Positions 8,696-16,673 of a DNA stretch of 35,113 nucleotides are shown piece after piece. Each line of letters starts with the position of its first letter. The first letter of the stretch is position 1. The DNA is taken from the NCBI GenBank assembly GCA_011049715.1, contig DRHF01000072.1, positions 1-35,113 on the forward strand, given 5' to 3'. The position numbers were made by a program, and so were the translations under genes. Under the pieces are notes generated by a model. It was not told where the DNA came from. It was given only the letters and a program-made list of their open reading frames with translations, and made no database searches. The stretch is from Desulfobacterales bacterium. GTDB lineage: Bacteria > Desulfobacterota > Desulfobacteria > Desulfobacterales > UBA2156.

Positions 8696-9511
8696 TCAGT
8701 CAACCACAGTTCCCATGGAGCCTTTGGCAACTTGAGCCTGAATCTCCTCGGCAGTTGCCACATGGAAGGTACCGACGCCTTCATCAATGAGATTGTTTAG
8801 GTCTGGCCGGTCGGAGAGTATCCGCTCCAGCGCTTCGACGATATTGCCCAGCATTTCAATGGGAAAACCGAAGAAGGTTTCTTCTGTTTTTATTTTAACA
8901 TACAGCCTGCCGCCGTAACAGCCCAGGGAAGTGAGCATTTCTCCGCTTTGAAACGGCCCACCCATAATTATTGAGCACGTCGAGGGGCCTGTAATACCCC
9001 TGATGGCGCCCCCCATGTGATACGTGGCCGATCTTGCTAAGTAAAGTCCCTGCTTAGGGTTACAAGTGAGCACAACAACAATACCGCCCTCCTGAATTAT
9101 AAACGGACTTTGATCCAAGGGTGCATAAGAAAGAACTTTAACAGTTTCCGGCGCAATTTTTATATAGTAGTCCTGATTGCGACGGGCAACAACCGGACTA
9201 GGGTACATGCTCCTCCCTTTATCCGGATATTTTCCCGCATTCCAGTCCCCTGTCACCAGCCCCTCAAAAGGCTTTGACATCCCCAGATAGTAACGTCCGT
9301 TTTTACAGGTATGATTTTTTGTTAAAGTATAAAATGTTTTTCCTTCAAGACGAGCTACATCCAGCATTTGGCAGGCCTTCAAACCACCCTTAAACTGGGG
9401 CACATCTTTTGGCGGATTTGTACTAAATTGCAATGCAACCGGGACTGTTTCCAGCCTCAAGCCCTTCATTAATTTCTTGCACAGGTTTTGGTATGTTTCT
9501 TGTTCGTCCAT
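8696..9511 (-). CDS. DUF169 family protein (block A copy)
   Basis: A 271-residue protein of uncharacterised family DUF169. The start at 9511 is chosen because AAGGAG lies 7 bases before this ATG; an in-frame upstream ATG at 9577 lacks such a site. The protein has no signal peptide or membrane segment. It shares with the second DUF169 protein in this window the blocks PxVAxR/AARR, APETVK/APGTVK, ITGPSTCS, SGE and LGCYG. Four cysteines are conserved between the two copies: C47, C69, C179 and C198, which suggests a metal or Fe-S site (inference). It lies directly upstream of the hydantoinase-like gene and downstream of the aldehyde ferredoxin oxidoreductase. No biochemical role is known to me. 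Confidence 0.8.
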   Translation of the reverse strand: MDEQETYQNLCKKLMKGLRLETVPVALQFSTNPPKDVPQFKGGLKACQMLDVARLEGKTFYTLTKNHTCKNGRYYLGMSKPFEGLVTGDWNAGKYPDKGRSMYPSPVVARRNQDYYIKIAPETVKVLSYAPLDQSPFIIQEGGIVVVLTCNPKQGLYLARSATYHMGGAIRGITGPSTCSIIMGGPFQSGEMLTSLGCYGGRLYVKIKTEETFFGFPIEMLGNIVEALERILSDRPDLNNLIDEGVGTFHVATAEEIQAQVAKGSMGTVVD

Positions 9512-9598
9512 TGTTTTCTCCTTACTTAGTAAATAGCAATAATATCGAGGCGTGTCTCGATGGCTTTTGTTTAACACCCAACCGACGTATAGAATTGG

Positions 9599-9636
9599 AC
9601 CGAAACAGCAAGTGTATTCCTCGCAGCTTGTCGAAG
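9599..9636 (+). repeat. Dispersed intergenic repeat, copy 1
   Basis: These 38 bases align without gaps to 20409-20446: both start ACCGAAACAG and end TCGAAG. By eye 29 of 38 bases agree and all nine differences are transitions, which is what an old dispersed repeat would show. The core CAGCTTG also recurs in the hairpin at 9720-9739. Confidence 0.5.
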
Positions 9637-9719
9637 TGCGGCGAAGATCCCGGCATGCAGGGTCGCGGGATTAGAGAGCGAATCTTAAAATAAAACAATT
9701 TCCTTATCGGTGGAAGTTT

Positions 9720-9739
9720 CCCTGCAGCTTGCTGCAGGG
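9720..9739. repeat. Perfect hairpin CCCTGCAGC-tt-GCTGCAGGG
   Basis: Nine-base arms with a 2-base loop, located 220 bp downstream of the aldehyde oxidoreductase stop. There is no long T-run on the minus strand, so it resembles a REP-type palindrome more than a classical terminator. Its left arm shares CCxxGCAGCTTG with the repeat at 9599-9636. Confidence 0.5.
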
Positions 9740-9958
9740 TTCTTCAATAACTATTCCCAAATTATTCAATCAACCGATTGAAATAAATACCTCAACGGAA
9801 AACCACAAATGAAAATGAGGTGTCGAAATAGCTTATTATAATTTCCTGACTCAAATTTCTCATACCCAATCCATCGTAGCATCGCCTACGGCTTGGGGCG
9901 AAGGTGGGTCTTCCAAAAATATATGGTATGAAATAAAAGTTCCTGATTTTGGCTGGCC

Positions 9959-11932
9959 TCAGACCAAACCTAATCTGCCCAAAGTTTTTAGCGACGGGCG
10001 ACCACTGGACTTCTCCCACCCCCTGGCATCATAATATTCATCCAGCACCCATTCAATGGTCTCTCTAGACACCACCTCTCCCCCTTGGGCAGGTCCTTGT
10101 GGCAGTTTCTCCTTAAAAAAACGATCGGGCCAAGTGTCATCTTTACGGCTGATGCCTTCCCGGATAACAAATAATCTTTGGATGTTGAAAATTCTCTCTC
10201 CAATTTCCATGTATTCTTGCGGAGTAATCTCTTCTCCAAGATAAGCAGAAAGCAAATCGGCATAGGTCGTTGGACCCAAAGCCAGCTTGTCAGCCGGGAA
10301 AGTGCATAAGCCCAAGGCACTGACGCCGTAAAGCAGATCCTCAAACCATCGGGTCATCATGGCTTTACCCCGATAGGTAAATGGATTTACAAGTGGTGGG
10401 TTTCCGTAGATGGCTGTTTTTATATTTTCAAACATATCCAACTCGGAGACGAATTTATCTGAAAAAGCTTCCCATTCAGCACGATTCTTTGGTTGGAGGA
10501 GATGCAGAGCTGGGAGGCTGTCACCTTTCATATGGGAGCCCGGCAAATTATCTCCACCGCGCGAATTGGTCAATGAACCTAGTGACCAGCCACGAGGAGC
10601 CGAACGAACGTCGGATGATATCATCTCCAGTCCCTTAATTGCCATGACATAGGGCGCGGTACCGAGGCCCAATTCTTTAGAAGCTCTGACTGAGCCTTTT
10701 GCCAGCACTTCTCCCAGTCCCTGACGATGGGCAATCTTCCAGAGTAGTTTCATCACCGCCGTCTCGTTTCCCCATGTCAAAGGAAGGCCATCGGTGTCGT
10801 TTAACGTAAGCAACTGTTTTTCGAACAGTTCCATAGCAAATGCAATTACACCACTAGCCGAATCAAAGTCCATCCCCAGCCGATGGCATATTTCCTTACA
10901 CTTCCAAATTGCAGGTAAGGACTCAAGACCGCATTTGGCCCCGAAAGCAATTACCGATTGGACGAATGTTCCGCTTGTGATTTTAAGGCCCTTGTATTTT
11001 CCCTCCGTAACTTCGACTTGATTAAAGCAGGGCATTGGACATCGATAGCAACTCCCCTCAGACCGGGTTACAAAGGACTTCATTTGTTTGGTTCCCCGAG
11101 TCTCTCTCCAGCGGGGCAGACTACCGAATTGATAGTTTTTACCTGAAAAACAACCGATTTCGTCCCAATAGTCTGAAACATTCGAAGACCCATAACGCCT
11201 GTAGTTTTGGCAGGTTGTATTATTCTTAATCTTTTTAGTGGCCCGGATGGCAGCATTCTGAAAGTCCTGCGATACAAAAGGTGGAGCGTTTTTGCTGTCC
11301 ACCACAATGGCTTTTATCTTTTTGCTTCCCCAAACAGCGCCAGCCCCGCCCCGGGCCGCCGCATGGTAGCGTTCATTGATCGGGCAGGCAAAAAGCACCT
11401 GCTTTTCGCCTGCAGGGCCGATGGCCATAATTTTGATACGTTTAAGCCCCGGATCATTCAATTCGGTTCCGATTTTATCTTCGGTTTCCCAAATGTCTTT
11501 ACCCCACAGGTGTGAAGCATTTCGAAACTCAATTCCATCCGGTTTCACCAGCAGATAAACAGGATTTTCCGATATCCCCCGAAGAACCACGCCATCCAAA
11601 CCGGCGTGTTTAAGACGTGCTCCGAACTTGCCTCCGGTATTGGAATGGCCCAAAAGACCGTTCACCGCCGATTTATTAACGACCGATAGTCGGCCGGAAC
11701 TGGGAGCTACGGTTCCGGTCATTGGTCCCCCGGTAATCCATACGACACTTTCAGATCCCAATGGGTCTGTTTGCGGTGTTAATTCATCGTATAGTCGTGA
11801 CGAAGCCAAACCCGATCCTCCGCCCCATTTCCGGATTGAGGAGCGATTTAATTCCTCGAATTCCACACGACGGCGTTCAAGATCGACATGAGCAATTCTG
11901 TTGCTGTAACCCATATAGTCTTTCTTTTTCAT
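9959..11932 (-). CDS. Tungsten-type aldehyde ferredoxin oxidoreductase
   Basis: A 657-residue member of the AOR family, which oxidises aldehydes (or runs in reverse on acids) with a tungstopterin and one [4Fe-4S] cluster, using ferredoxin. The cluster motif Cx2Cx3C is at C295, C298 and C302 (EGSCYRCPMPC) and the distant fourth Cys is in GLCTFP near residue 535. N-terminal family blocks GGPMTGT, NGLLGHSNTGG and ARGGAGAVWGSKK are clear. Length is usual for AOR (about 600-660). The ATG at 11932 lacks a strong ribosome site; a second ATG 6 codons in (MGYSNRIA) is an alternative start. It lies between the TRAP binding protein and DUF169. A benzoyl-CoA-reductase BamB role is unlikely because no bam partner genes are present. 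Substrate unknown. Confidence 0.9.
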   Translation of the reverse strand: MKKKDYMGYSNRIAHVDLERRRVEFEELNRSSIRKWGGGSGLASSRLYDELTPQTDPLGSESVVWITGGPMTGTVAPSSGRLSVVNKSAVNGLLGHSNTGGKFGARLKHAGLDGVVLRGISENPVYLLVKPDGIEFRNASHLWGKDIWETEDKIGTELNDPGLKRIKIMAIGPAGEKQVLFACPINERYHAAARGGAGAVWGSKKIKAIVVDSKNAPPFVSQDFQNAAIRATKKIKNNTTCQNYRRYGSSNVSDYWDEIGCFSGKNYQFGSLPRWRETRGTKQMKSFVTRSEGSCYRCPMPCFNQVEVTEGKYKGLKITSGTFVQSVIAFGAKCGLESLPAIWKCKEICHRLGMDFDSASGVIAFAMELFEKQLLTLNDTDGLPLTWGNETAVMKLLWKIAHRQGLGEVLAKGSVRASKELGLGTAPYVMAIKGLEMISSDVRSAPRGWSLGSLTNSRGGDNLPGSHMKGDSLPALHLLQPKNRAEWEAFSDKFVSELDMFENIKTAIYGNPPLVNPFTYRGKAMMTRWFEDLLYGVSALGLCTFPADKLALGPTTYADLLSAYLGEEITPQEYMEIGERIFNIQRLFVIREGISRKDDTWPDRFFKEKLPQGPAQGGEVVSRETIEWVLDEYYDARGWEKSSGRPSLKTLGRLGLV

Positions 11933-12036
11933 CGATAAAAAATTTCTGATGTCACTTCCACCGATTTTCTTTTACATAATCAGCCGATCAAACAAGATGC
12001 GCGCGTGTATTTCTGCGCAAAACGGTGATCATATTA

Positions 12037-12050
12037 GGGGACTTGTCCCC
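12037..12050. promoter_or_regulatory. Palindrome upstream of the aldehyde oxidoreductase, possible operator
   Basis: GGGGAC-TT-GTCCCC, a 6+2+6 palindrome 105-118 bp upstream of the oxidoreductase start. It is flanked on both sides by the direct repeat AACGGTGAT (12021-12029 and about 12070-12078). It resembles the GGGAC/GTCCC palindrome upstream of the IclR gene but with one base less spacing. Confidence 0.35.
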
Positions 12051-12140
12051 CCATTCGCCAAACAGTTCAACGGTGATTAAGATCTGAACCATCGGTTTTG
12101 AAGTGAAGTATATTAAAGATCCATCCTACCCGGCCGAAAA

Positions 12141-12200
12141 GCCTGGCGATCAAATAGAAACTGTTTGTTAAATATTACGTTTCCATCTCGATCGCCAGGC
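12141..12200. repeat. Long inverted repeat after the TRAP genes
   Basis: Perfect 11-bp arms GCCTGGCGATC (12141-12151) and GATCGCCAGGC (12190-12200), with an inner GAAAC/GTTTC pair. It lies between the TAXI binding-protein stop and the oxidoreductase start. It could end or attenuate transcription from the TRAP genes; no T-run follows on the minus strand. Confidence 0.45.
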
Positions 12201-12257
12201 AAATACCACTTAGGTAGTGCCGGTCGTTTAAGTAAAGTCGACACTTGCATACACTTC

Positions 12258-13280
12258 TTACTCAATCAAACCGGCCTCTTTAAACGCCCTGTATGCGCCA
12301 GAATGCAAATTTTCTTTTGTCATGCCGTAGACCAGGGACTCGCGTGTCATGAGTTTTCCGAGAGCATGATATTTTCTAAGTTTATCTACATTGGTGATCA
12401 TCATTTTCACAAAATGATAGGCCGCCTCTTCTCGAAGCTCTTCAGCACCGGCATAATAGGTCATACCCAAATTTGCTATGATCGGCCTTTCCTGAAACTT
12501 AATTTTACCGGGTGGGATGGTGATGGTATGTGAAAGACCGGTAACTGCCTCAATTCGTTTGATCGCAGCATCATTACCCGGAGACAGGAAGTATACTTTC
12601 TGCCCAATGGAAAGGATTTCATCTGTTTGTGGATCCAATATCAAATCATAAGTAATTGGATTTACATAAGCGCCGGACGCCATAGCATCCACAAGGTTAT
12701 CCTTAAAAGCCGATAGAGCATGTTTCAATCCAACAAACTGGAGTTTGACTTTCCCTTCCAGACCGGCCCCCTCATAAAGATACGCTTTGGGGTGTTGTCC
12801 CCAACCCAATTGCGTTTTCTTTCCAACGGCAACCTTTTTACCCTCCAAATCTTCTATGGTTCTGATGTCAGGATTCTTGGTCATAAAATACGTCGTCAAT
12901 GCCGGCGGTGCACACAACATTTTAATTTTCATGGTCAACTTTTTCTTAAAAGGAGATTTACCTCGAACCGCCAACCATGTCAGCCCGTCATAGGCTGTTA
13001 TGATAGTCTCCTTTTTTTCTTCCGGTGTAAGAGTGGCGAGTTTTTTGAGATTGTAAATTAAACCTGGCGTTTCTCGCATGTTAAAAATCAAATCAGGATA
13101 AAACCTTTTGGAAATATCCTCATAGGCAACCCCCAGTATATAGGAACTGGTTCCAAAAGACGAAGCCAAAAAATTCATCTTTGGAGGCTCTGCTGAGACG
13201 CCAGTCGCCCCTCCAAAACCGATACCGAAAAAAATGGCGGTAATCACTGCAACAATTAAAAGATTTTTCGTAAATTCCAT
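12258..13280 (-). CDS. TRAP transporter TAXI-family substrate-binding protein
   Basis: A 340-residue periplasmic solute receptor. A signal peptide spans about residues 1-31 (hydrophobic LLIVAVITAIFFGIGFG, likely cleavage after GVSA). The mature part starts with the TAXI pattern LASSFGTSSYILGVAYEDI and has the ligand-binding blocks IRTIEDLEGKKVAVGKK and AGLEGKV. TAXI receptors feed TRAP permeases and usually bind carboxylates such as glutamate or 2-oxoglutarate; the ligand here is unknown. AGGAGG lies 7 bases before the start. The gene follows the fused permease by 14 bp, so the two form one transport unit within the catabolic block. Confidence 0.88.
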   Translation of the reverse strand: MEFTKNLLIVAVITAIFFGIGFGGATGVSAEPPKMNFLASSFGTSSYILGVAYEDISKRFYPDLIFNMRETPGLIYNLKKLATLTPEEKKETIITAYDGLTWLAVRGKSPFKKKLTMKIKMLCAPPALTTYFMTKNPDIRTIEDLEGKKVAVGKKTQLGWGQHPKAYLYEGAGLEGKVKLQFVGLKHALSAFKDNLVDAMASGAYVNPITYDLILDPQTDEILSIGQKVYFLSPGNDAAIKRIEAVTGLSHTITIPPGKIKFQERPIIANLGMTYYAGAEELREEAAYHFVKMMITNVDKLRKYHALGKLMTRESLVYGMTKENLHSGAYRAFKEAGLIE

Positions 13281-13294
13281 GATAGACCTCCTAT

Positions 13295-15196
13295 TTAGTT
13301 TGTTAGTAGTTTTCCCGAAACACTATCCTTTTCCGTCTTTTTTTTCCAAATTTGCCATGAAATAGAAAACAGGCTTAAGATTATCCCAATATAAAATAGA
13401 GCCGGCTTAATTGTTATGACATAGCCACAAAATAAAAATGCATTGATAAATATTAATGTTCGCGAAATGAACCCGATTTGGTAAAGTAAATACCCCGCAA
13501 TTCCTATCGTAAAGAACAAAACAGCCAAAAAGGCGGATGAAATCGAGAGGATAGGGCTAAGACTGCCCTCGAGCTGCATGAGGATAGACGGGTTAAATAC
13601 CACGAAATATGGAATGATAAAACCTGAGAAAGCAAACTTGAAAGCTAGCACTCCAGTCTTATAATAATCGGCTTCAGCAATGCTGGCGGCTGCCAATGAG
13701 GCAAGGGCTACCGGTGGTGTTACTGCGGCCAAAATGGCGAAATAAAAACAAAAGAAATGAGCTTGGAACATACTTATTCCAGCATTTACCAGAGAAGGCG
13801 CGACGAGTATGGCCATCAAAGCGTAAGCGGCCATGGTGGGCATACCACATCCTAGGATGATTGAAAAAACCATGGTCATGAGCAGCATGATATAAAGATT
13901 GTCTCCGCTGAGGTATTGCACGGCATAGGCTACTTTTGTTCCCAGCCCCGTTGAAATGAATGTTTGCGCAATCATTGCCACCGCTGCGATAACGATCGAA
14001 ATTTTTGCCGCTCCAATAACACCTTTAACGATGCCGCTGGATAGTGCCTGTAGGCTCGGACGGGTGCTTGTTTGTATAAAGCCAAAAAACAGAACAAGGA
14101 TTATCGCCCAAAAACTCGCCATACCGGCTGATTTATGCATGATGAGCAATGTGGTTAGAAATCCTAAAGGCACAACAAAAGACAAACATCTTGCATAAAT
14201 TATTTTATAATCAACCTTTTCCTTCGGGGGATCAATTCGATTTTTTCTGGCCCACAATTCCACCCCTGAACCAACACCGAAATAGTAAAGCAATGCCGGA
14301 ATAATGCCCGCGATCATTATTTCTGCATAGGGTTTTCCGAGAAATCCCGCCATTAAAAATACCGAGCTGCCCATAATCGGTGGCATTATCTGACTCCCGG
14401 TTGAGGCAACTGATTCAATGGCTCCCGCCGCCTCCGCCGAATACCCTGACTTTTTCATCGTGGGGATCGTAAACGAACCGGTTATGATTACGTTTCCGAT
14501 GGCAGAACCCGATGCCATGCCCACTAAAGAGCTGCCGACGACAGCCGTATGGGCAGGGCCTGCGTAAGTAACCTTCCCTCCCAACTTTCCCATTTCCAGA
14601 AAAAACTGATTGGCGCCCATTAATTCCAAAAGAGCGCCAAAGAAGACGAGCAGAAAACCGAAGTTGGCCATGAACGCCAGAAAAGGGCCGAAAATTCCTC
14701 TGAAACTTATACTCAAATAGCCCACTACCATTGCGAAATCGAATTTGGGATGAAAGAAAGGTTGCGGGAGCAAGTGCCCCAGGAAAAAATATAAAAGGCA
14801 TGCTATCGTAATGATCGGAAAAGTCATCCCCCAGGATTTCCATGTACAAATGATGACCAGTATGACCAGCAATGAACCCATTACGACATCAACATTATCT
14901 GGAAACCCGATTACCTCCTCGAGATGGTCATAGAAATACATGATGTACCCGGTGGAAATAAGACCAAGGATGACAATCGCCATCCAAAACCATTTGGATG
15001 ACTTTTTCTTAATCGTTAAAGCTGAACTAAGAGCAATAAGGGTTATAACAAATGCCAAATGCACTATTTGATGTTCGATGGAAGATATAAATAGAATTTG
15101 AGTGGCAACCATATGATAAGTGATTGCCCCCCATGCAAGGATAGCCATAATTATACTGATGGTGCTATTGAATATGGATTTTTCTTTCACATCCAT
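13295..15196 (-). CDS. TRAP transporter fused (4TM/12TM) permease
   Basis: A 633-residue inner-membrane protein in which the small (DctQ-like) and large (DctM-like) TRAP subunits are fused, as is usual for TAXI systems. About 16 or more hydrophobic segments are evident. Family blocks include GSSLVGMASGSAIGNVIITG, GSQIMPPIMGSSVFLMAGFLG and GCGMPTMAAYALMAILVAP. It uses ion gradients to import the ligand delivered by the adjacent TAXI protein. It starts 105 bp after the 2Fe-2S subunit gene, and no clear separate promoter is seen, so co-transcription with the hydroxylase is plausible. The ribosome site is weak. Confidence 0.9.
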   Translation of the reverse strand: MDVKEKSIFNSTISIIMAILAWGAITYHMVATQILFISSIEHQIVHLAFVITLIALSSALTIKKKSSKWFWMAIVILGLISTGYIMYFYDHLEEVIGFPDNVDVVMGSLLVILVIICTWKSWGMTFPIITIACLLYFFLGHLLPQPFFHPKFDFAMVVGYLSISFRGIFGPFLAFMANFGFLLVFFGALLELMGANQFFLEMGKLGGKVTYAGPAHTAVVGSSLVGMASGSAIGNVIITGSFTIPTMKKSGYSAEAAGAIESVASTGSQIMPPIMGSSVFLMAGFLGKPYAEIMIAGIIPALLYYFGVGSGVELWARKNRIDPPKEKVDYKIIYARCLSFVVPLGFLTTLLIMHKSAGMASFWAIILVLFFGFIQTSTRPSLQALSSGIVKGVIGAAKISIVIAAVAMIAQTFISTGLGTKVAYAVQYLSGDNLYIMLLMTMVFSIILGCGMPTMAAYALMAILVAPSLVNAGISMFQAHFFCFYFAILAAVTPPVALASLAAASIAEADYYKTGVLAFKFAFSGFIIPYFVVFNPSILMQLEGSLSPILSISSAFLAVLFFTIGIAGYLLYQIGFISRTLIFINAFLFCGYVITIKPALFYIGIILSLFSISWQIWKKKTEKDSVSGKLLTN

Positions 15197-15301
15197 CTTT
15201 AACCCTATCTGTTTGATGCAATTGTTTTAATAATTTTGTACACCGAATTACTATCCGATAAACAATGTTATGAGGACCGTGAATGAAATTGTCGATAATG
15301 T

Positions 15302-15763
15302 TCAACCGGCTTCTTTCGCGAAAAGCGTCGCTTGGATAATACGGTTATACCCACCACATCTGCATAAATTACCGGCCAAAGCGTTCTTTATTTCTTCTGT
15401 TGCAGCATTCGGATTTTGCTCCAAAAACGCTTTGGCAGTTAGAATCATTCCCGGCGTGCAGTACCCACATTGGATTGCGCCGTGATCTATAAAAGCTTGC
15501 TGCAGGGGATCAAGAATTCCATTCTGGGTCAGGCCCTCTATCGTTGTTACTTCCTTGTTGTCCATTTCTGCCGCGAGCACCAGGCATGAATTTACAGGGT
15601 CGCCATCCACCAAAACAGTGCATGCGCCGCAATCACCGCTATCGCACCCCTTTTTTGTACCGGTCAATTGAAAATCTTCTCGTAACAGATCCAGTAGAGT
15701 TTTACCAACCTCTACATACACAGAATATTCGTCGCCATTGACCTTAAATGTGATTTTATGCAT
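15302..15763 (-). CDS. Xanthine dehydrogenase-family 2Fe-2S subunit (block A)
   Basis: A 153-residue small subunit with two [2Fe-2S] clusters: the plant-type one at C40, C45, C48 and C60 (GCDSGDCGAC) and the second at C99, C102, C134 and C136 (IQCGYCTPG and CRCGGY). Gln98 next to the second cluster is the usual contact to the molybdopterin. It passes electrons from molybdenum to the FAD subunit. The ATG at 15763 is preferred because GGAG lies about 10 bases upstream and it avoids overlap with the FAD-subunit gene; a GTG at 15787 is the alternative. It is third in the order large-FAD-2Fe2S. Confidence 0.92.
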   Translation of the reverse strand: MHKITFKVNGDEYSVYVEVGKTLLDLLREDFQLTGTKKGCDSGDCGACTVLVDGDPVNSCLVLAAEMDNKEVTTIEGLTQNGILDPLQQAFIDHGAIQCGYCTPGMILTAKAFLEQNPNAATEEIKNALAGNLCRCGGYNRIIQATLFAKEAG

Positions 15764-15770
15764 CGGTTTT

Positions 15771-16670
15771 TTACTCCAAGGAATCACCGAATTTCATCTT
15801 GGCTTTATCCCAGGCCTCGATTAAAGCATTATTGACCATGGTCCTTATCATTTTCCGTCTATATTCCTTTGTTGCTCTTAAATCGGTAATGGGAGCCGCT
15901 TCGCCGGCCGCCATATTTGCAGCTTCTTCAAATAACTCTTTTCCCCACTGCTGCCCGACCAAAAAATTTTCGGCTTTTTGAGCCCTCATTGGAATCGGAG
16001 CAACCGAGCTCAAGGCGATCCTTACATCTTTTATCCTTTCAGGTGAAGTTTGCTCTGGCGTGATTAACACGGCAACACCAGCGATGGCGATAGTCATTGC
16101 TTTTCTGTAGCCCAACTTGTAAAACGCTTCCCCTCTTGATTCAATTAGTTTAGGTATTGTTATTTGGGTCAGAATTTCATCAGGCCTGAGATCGACACCC
16201 CCGATGCCGTTAAAAAAATGATCAAGAGCAATATTTCTTTCCTGGCCAGGCGCATTGACAACAAGCTTGGCGTCATAGGTCAACAAGGCAATTGCCGTAT
16301 CAGCACAAGGTGAACCATCACACAAATTCCCACCCACTGTTGCCCGGTTCCTGACCTGAAAAGATCCAAGATGTTGGCAAGCGGTTCTGAGATTATCATA
16401 GGATCCGTGTGAAATACACCAACTCTTGATAAAACTAACGGTTGCCAACGGACCGATAAACCCTTCGCCATTGTCATCGATTTTAATTCCCGACATCTCA
16501 GCGAGGTCTTTAATATCCATAATGATCTTTGGTTGAATCGTCTTTTCCTTCAGATTGACCACCAGATTGGTTCCACCGGCCAATATTTTCAGATCTTTTC
16601 CATACTTTCCCAAAAGCGAAAGTGCCGCAGTAAGAGATTGGGGGCGATGATACTCAGTTTTTGCTATCAA
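15771..16670 (-). CDS. Xanthine dehydrogenase-family FAD-binding subunit (block A)
   Basis: A 299-residue medium subunit of the CoxM/XdhB type. FAD contacts are in ILAGGTNLVVNLK (residues about 29-41) and GTVGGNLCDGSPCADT (about 110-125), and the C-terminal CO-dehydrogenase flavoprotein domain follows. It transfers electrons from the 2Fe-2S clusters to NAD or another acceptor. It begins 3 bases after the large-subunit stop and ends just before the small-subunit start, so the three genes are translationally linked. Confidence 0.92.
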   Translation of the reverse strand: MIAKTEYHRPQSLTAALSLLGKYGKDLKILAGGTNLVVNLKEKTIQPKIIMDIKDLAEMSGIKIDDNGEGFIGPLATVSFIKSWCISHGSYDNLRTACQHLGSFQVRNRATVGGNLCDGSPCADTAIALLTYDAKLVVNAPGQERNIALDHFFNGIGGVDLRPDEILTQITIPKLIESRGEAFYKLGYRKAMTIAIAGVAVLITPEQTSPERIKDVRIALSSVAPIPMRAQKAENFLVGQQWGKELFEEAANMAAGEAAPITDLRATKEYRRKMIRTMVNNALIEAWDKAKMKFGDSLE

Positions 16671-16673
16671 TTT

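Larger units (their letters stand above)
9512..9958. other. Long intergenic region with dispersed repeats and hairpins
   Basis: No convincing gene. It holds a 6-bp-arm hairpin ATCGAG-gcgtgt-CTCGAT (9544-9561) just upstream of the DUF169 ribosome site, a diverged dispersed-repeat copy (9599-9636), a strong palindrome (9720-9739), and a small hairpin CGTAG-catcgc-CTACG (9875-9890). The pair CATACC (about 9861-9866)/GGTATG (about 9924-9929) brackets the last of these. The density of repeats suggests an accumulated repeat region rather than a simple promoter. Confidence 0.5.

Noticed and set aside
9792-10019. Minus-strand 75-codon frame across the oxidoreductase stop
   Set aside because: Overlaps the end of the oxidoreductase gene in another frame and otherwise covers repeat-rich intergenic DNA; no family recognised.
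12785-12802. TTGGGG/CCCCAA inverted repeat
   Set aside because: Inside the TAXI coding sequence; probably a codon coincidence.
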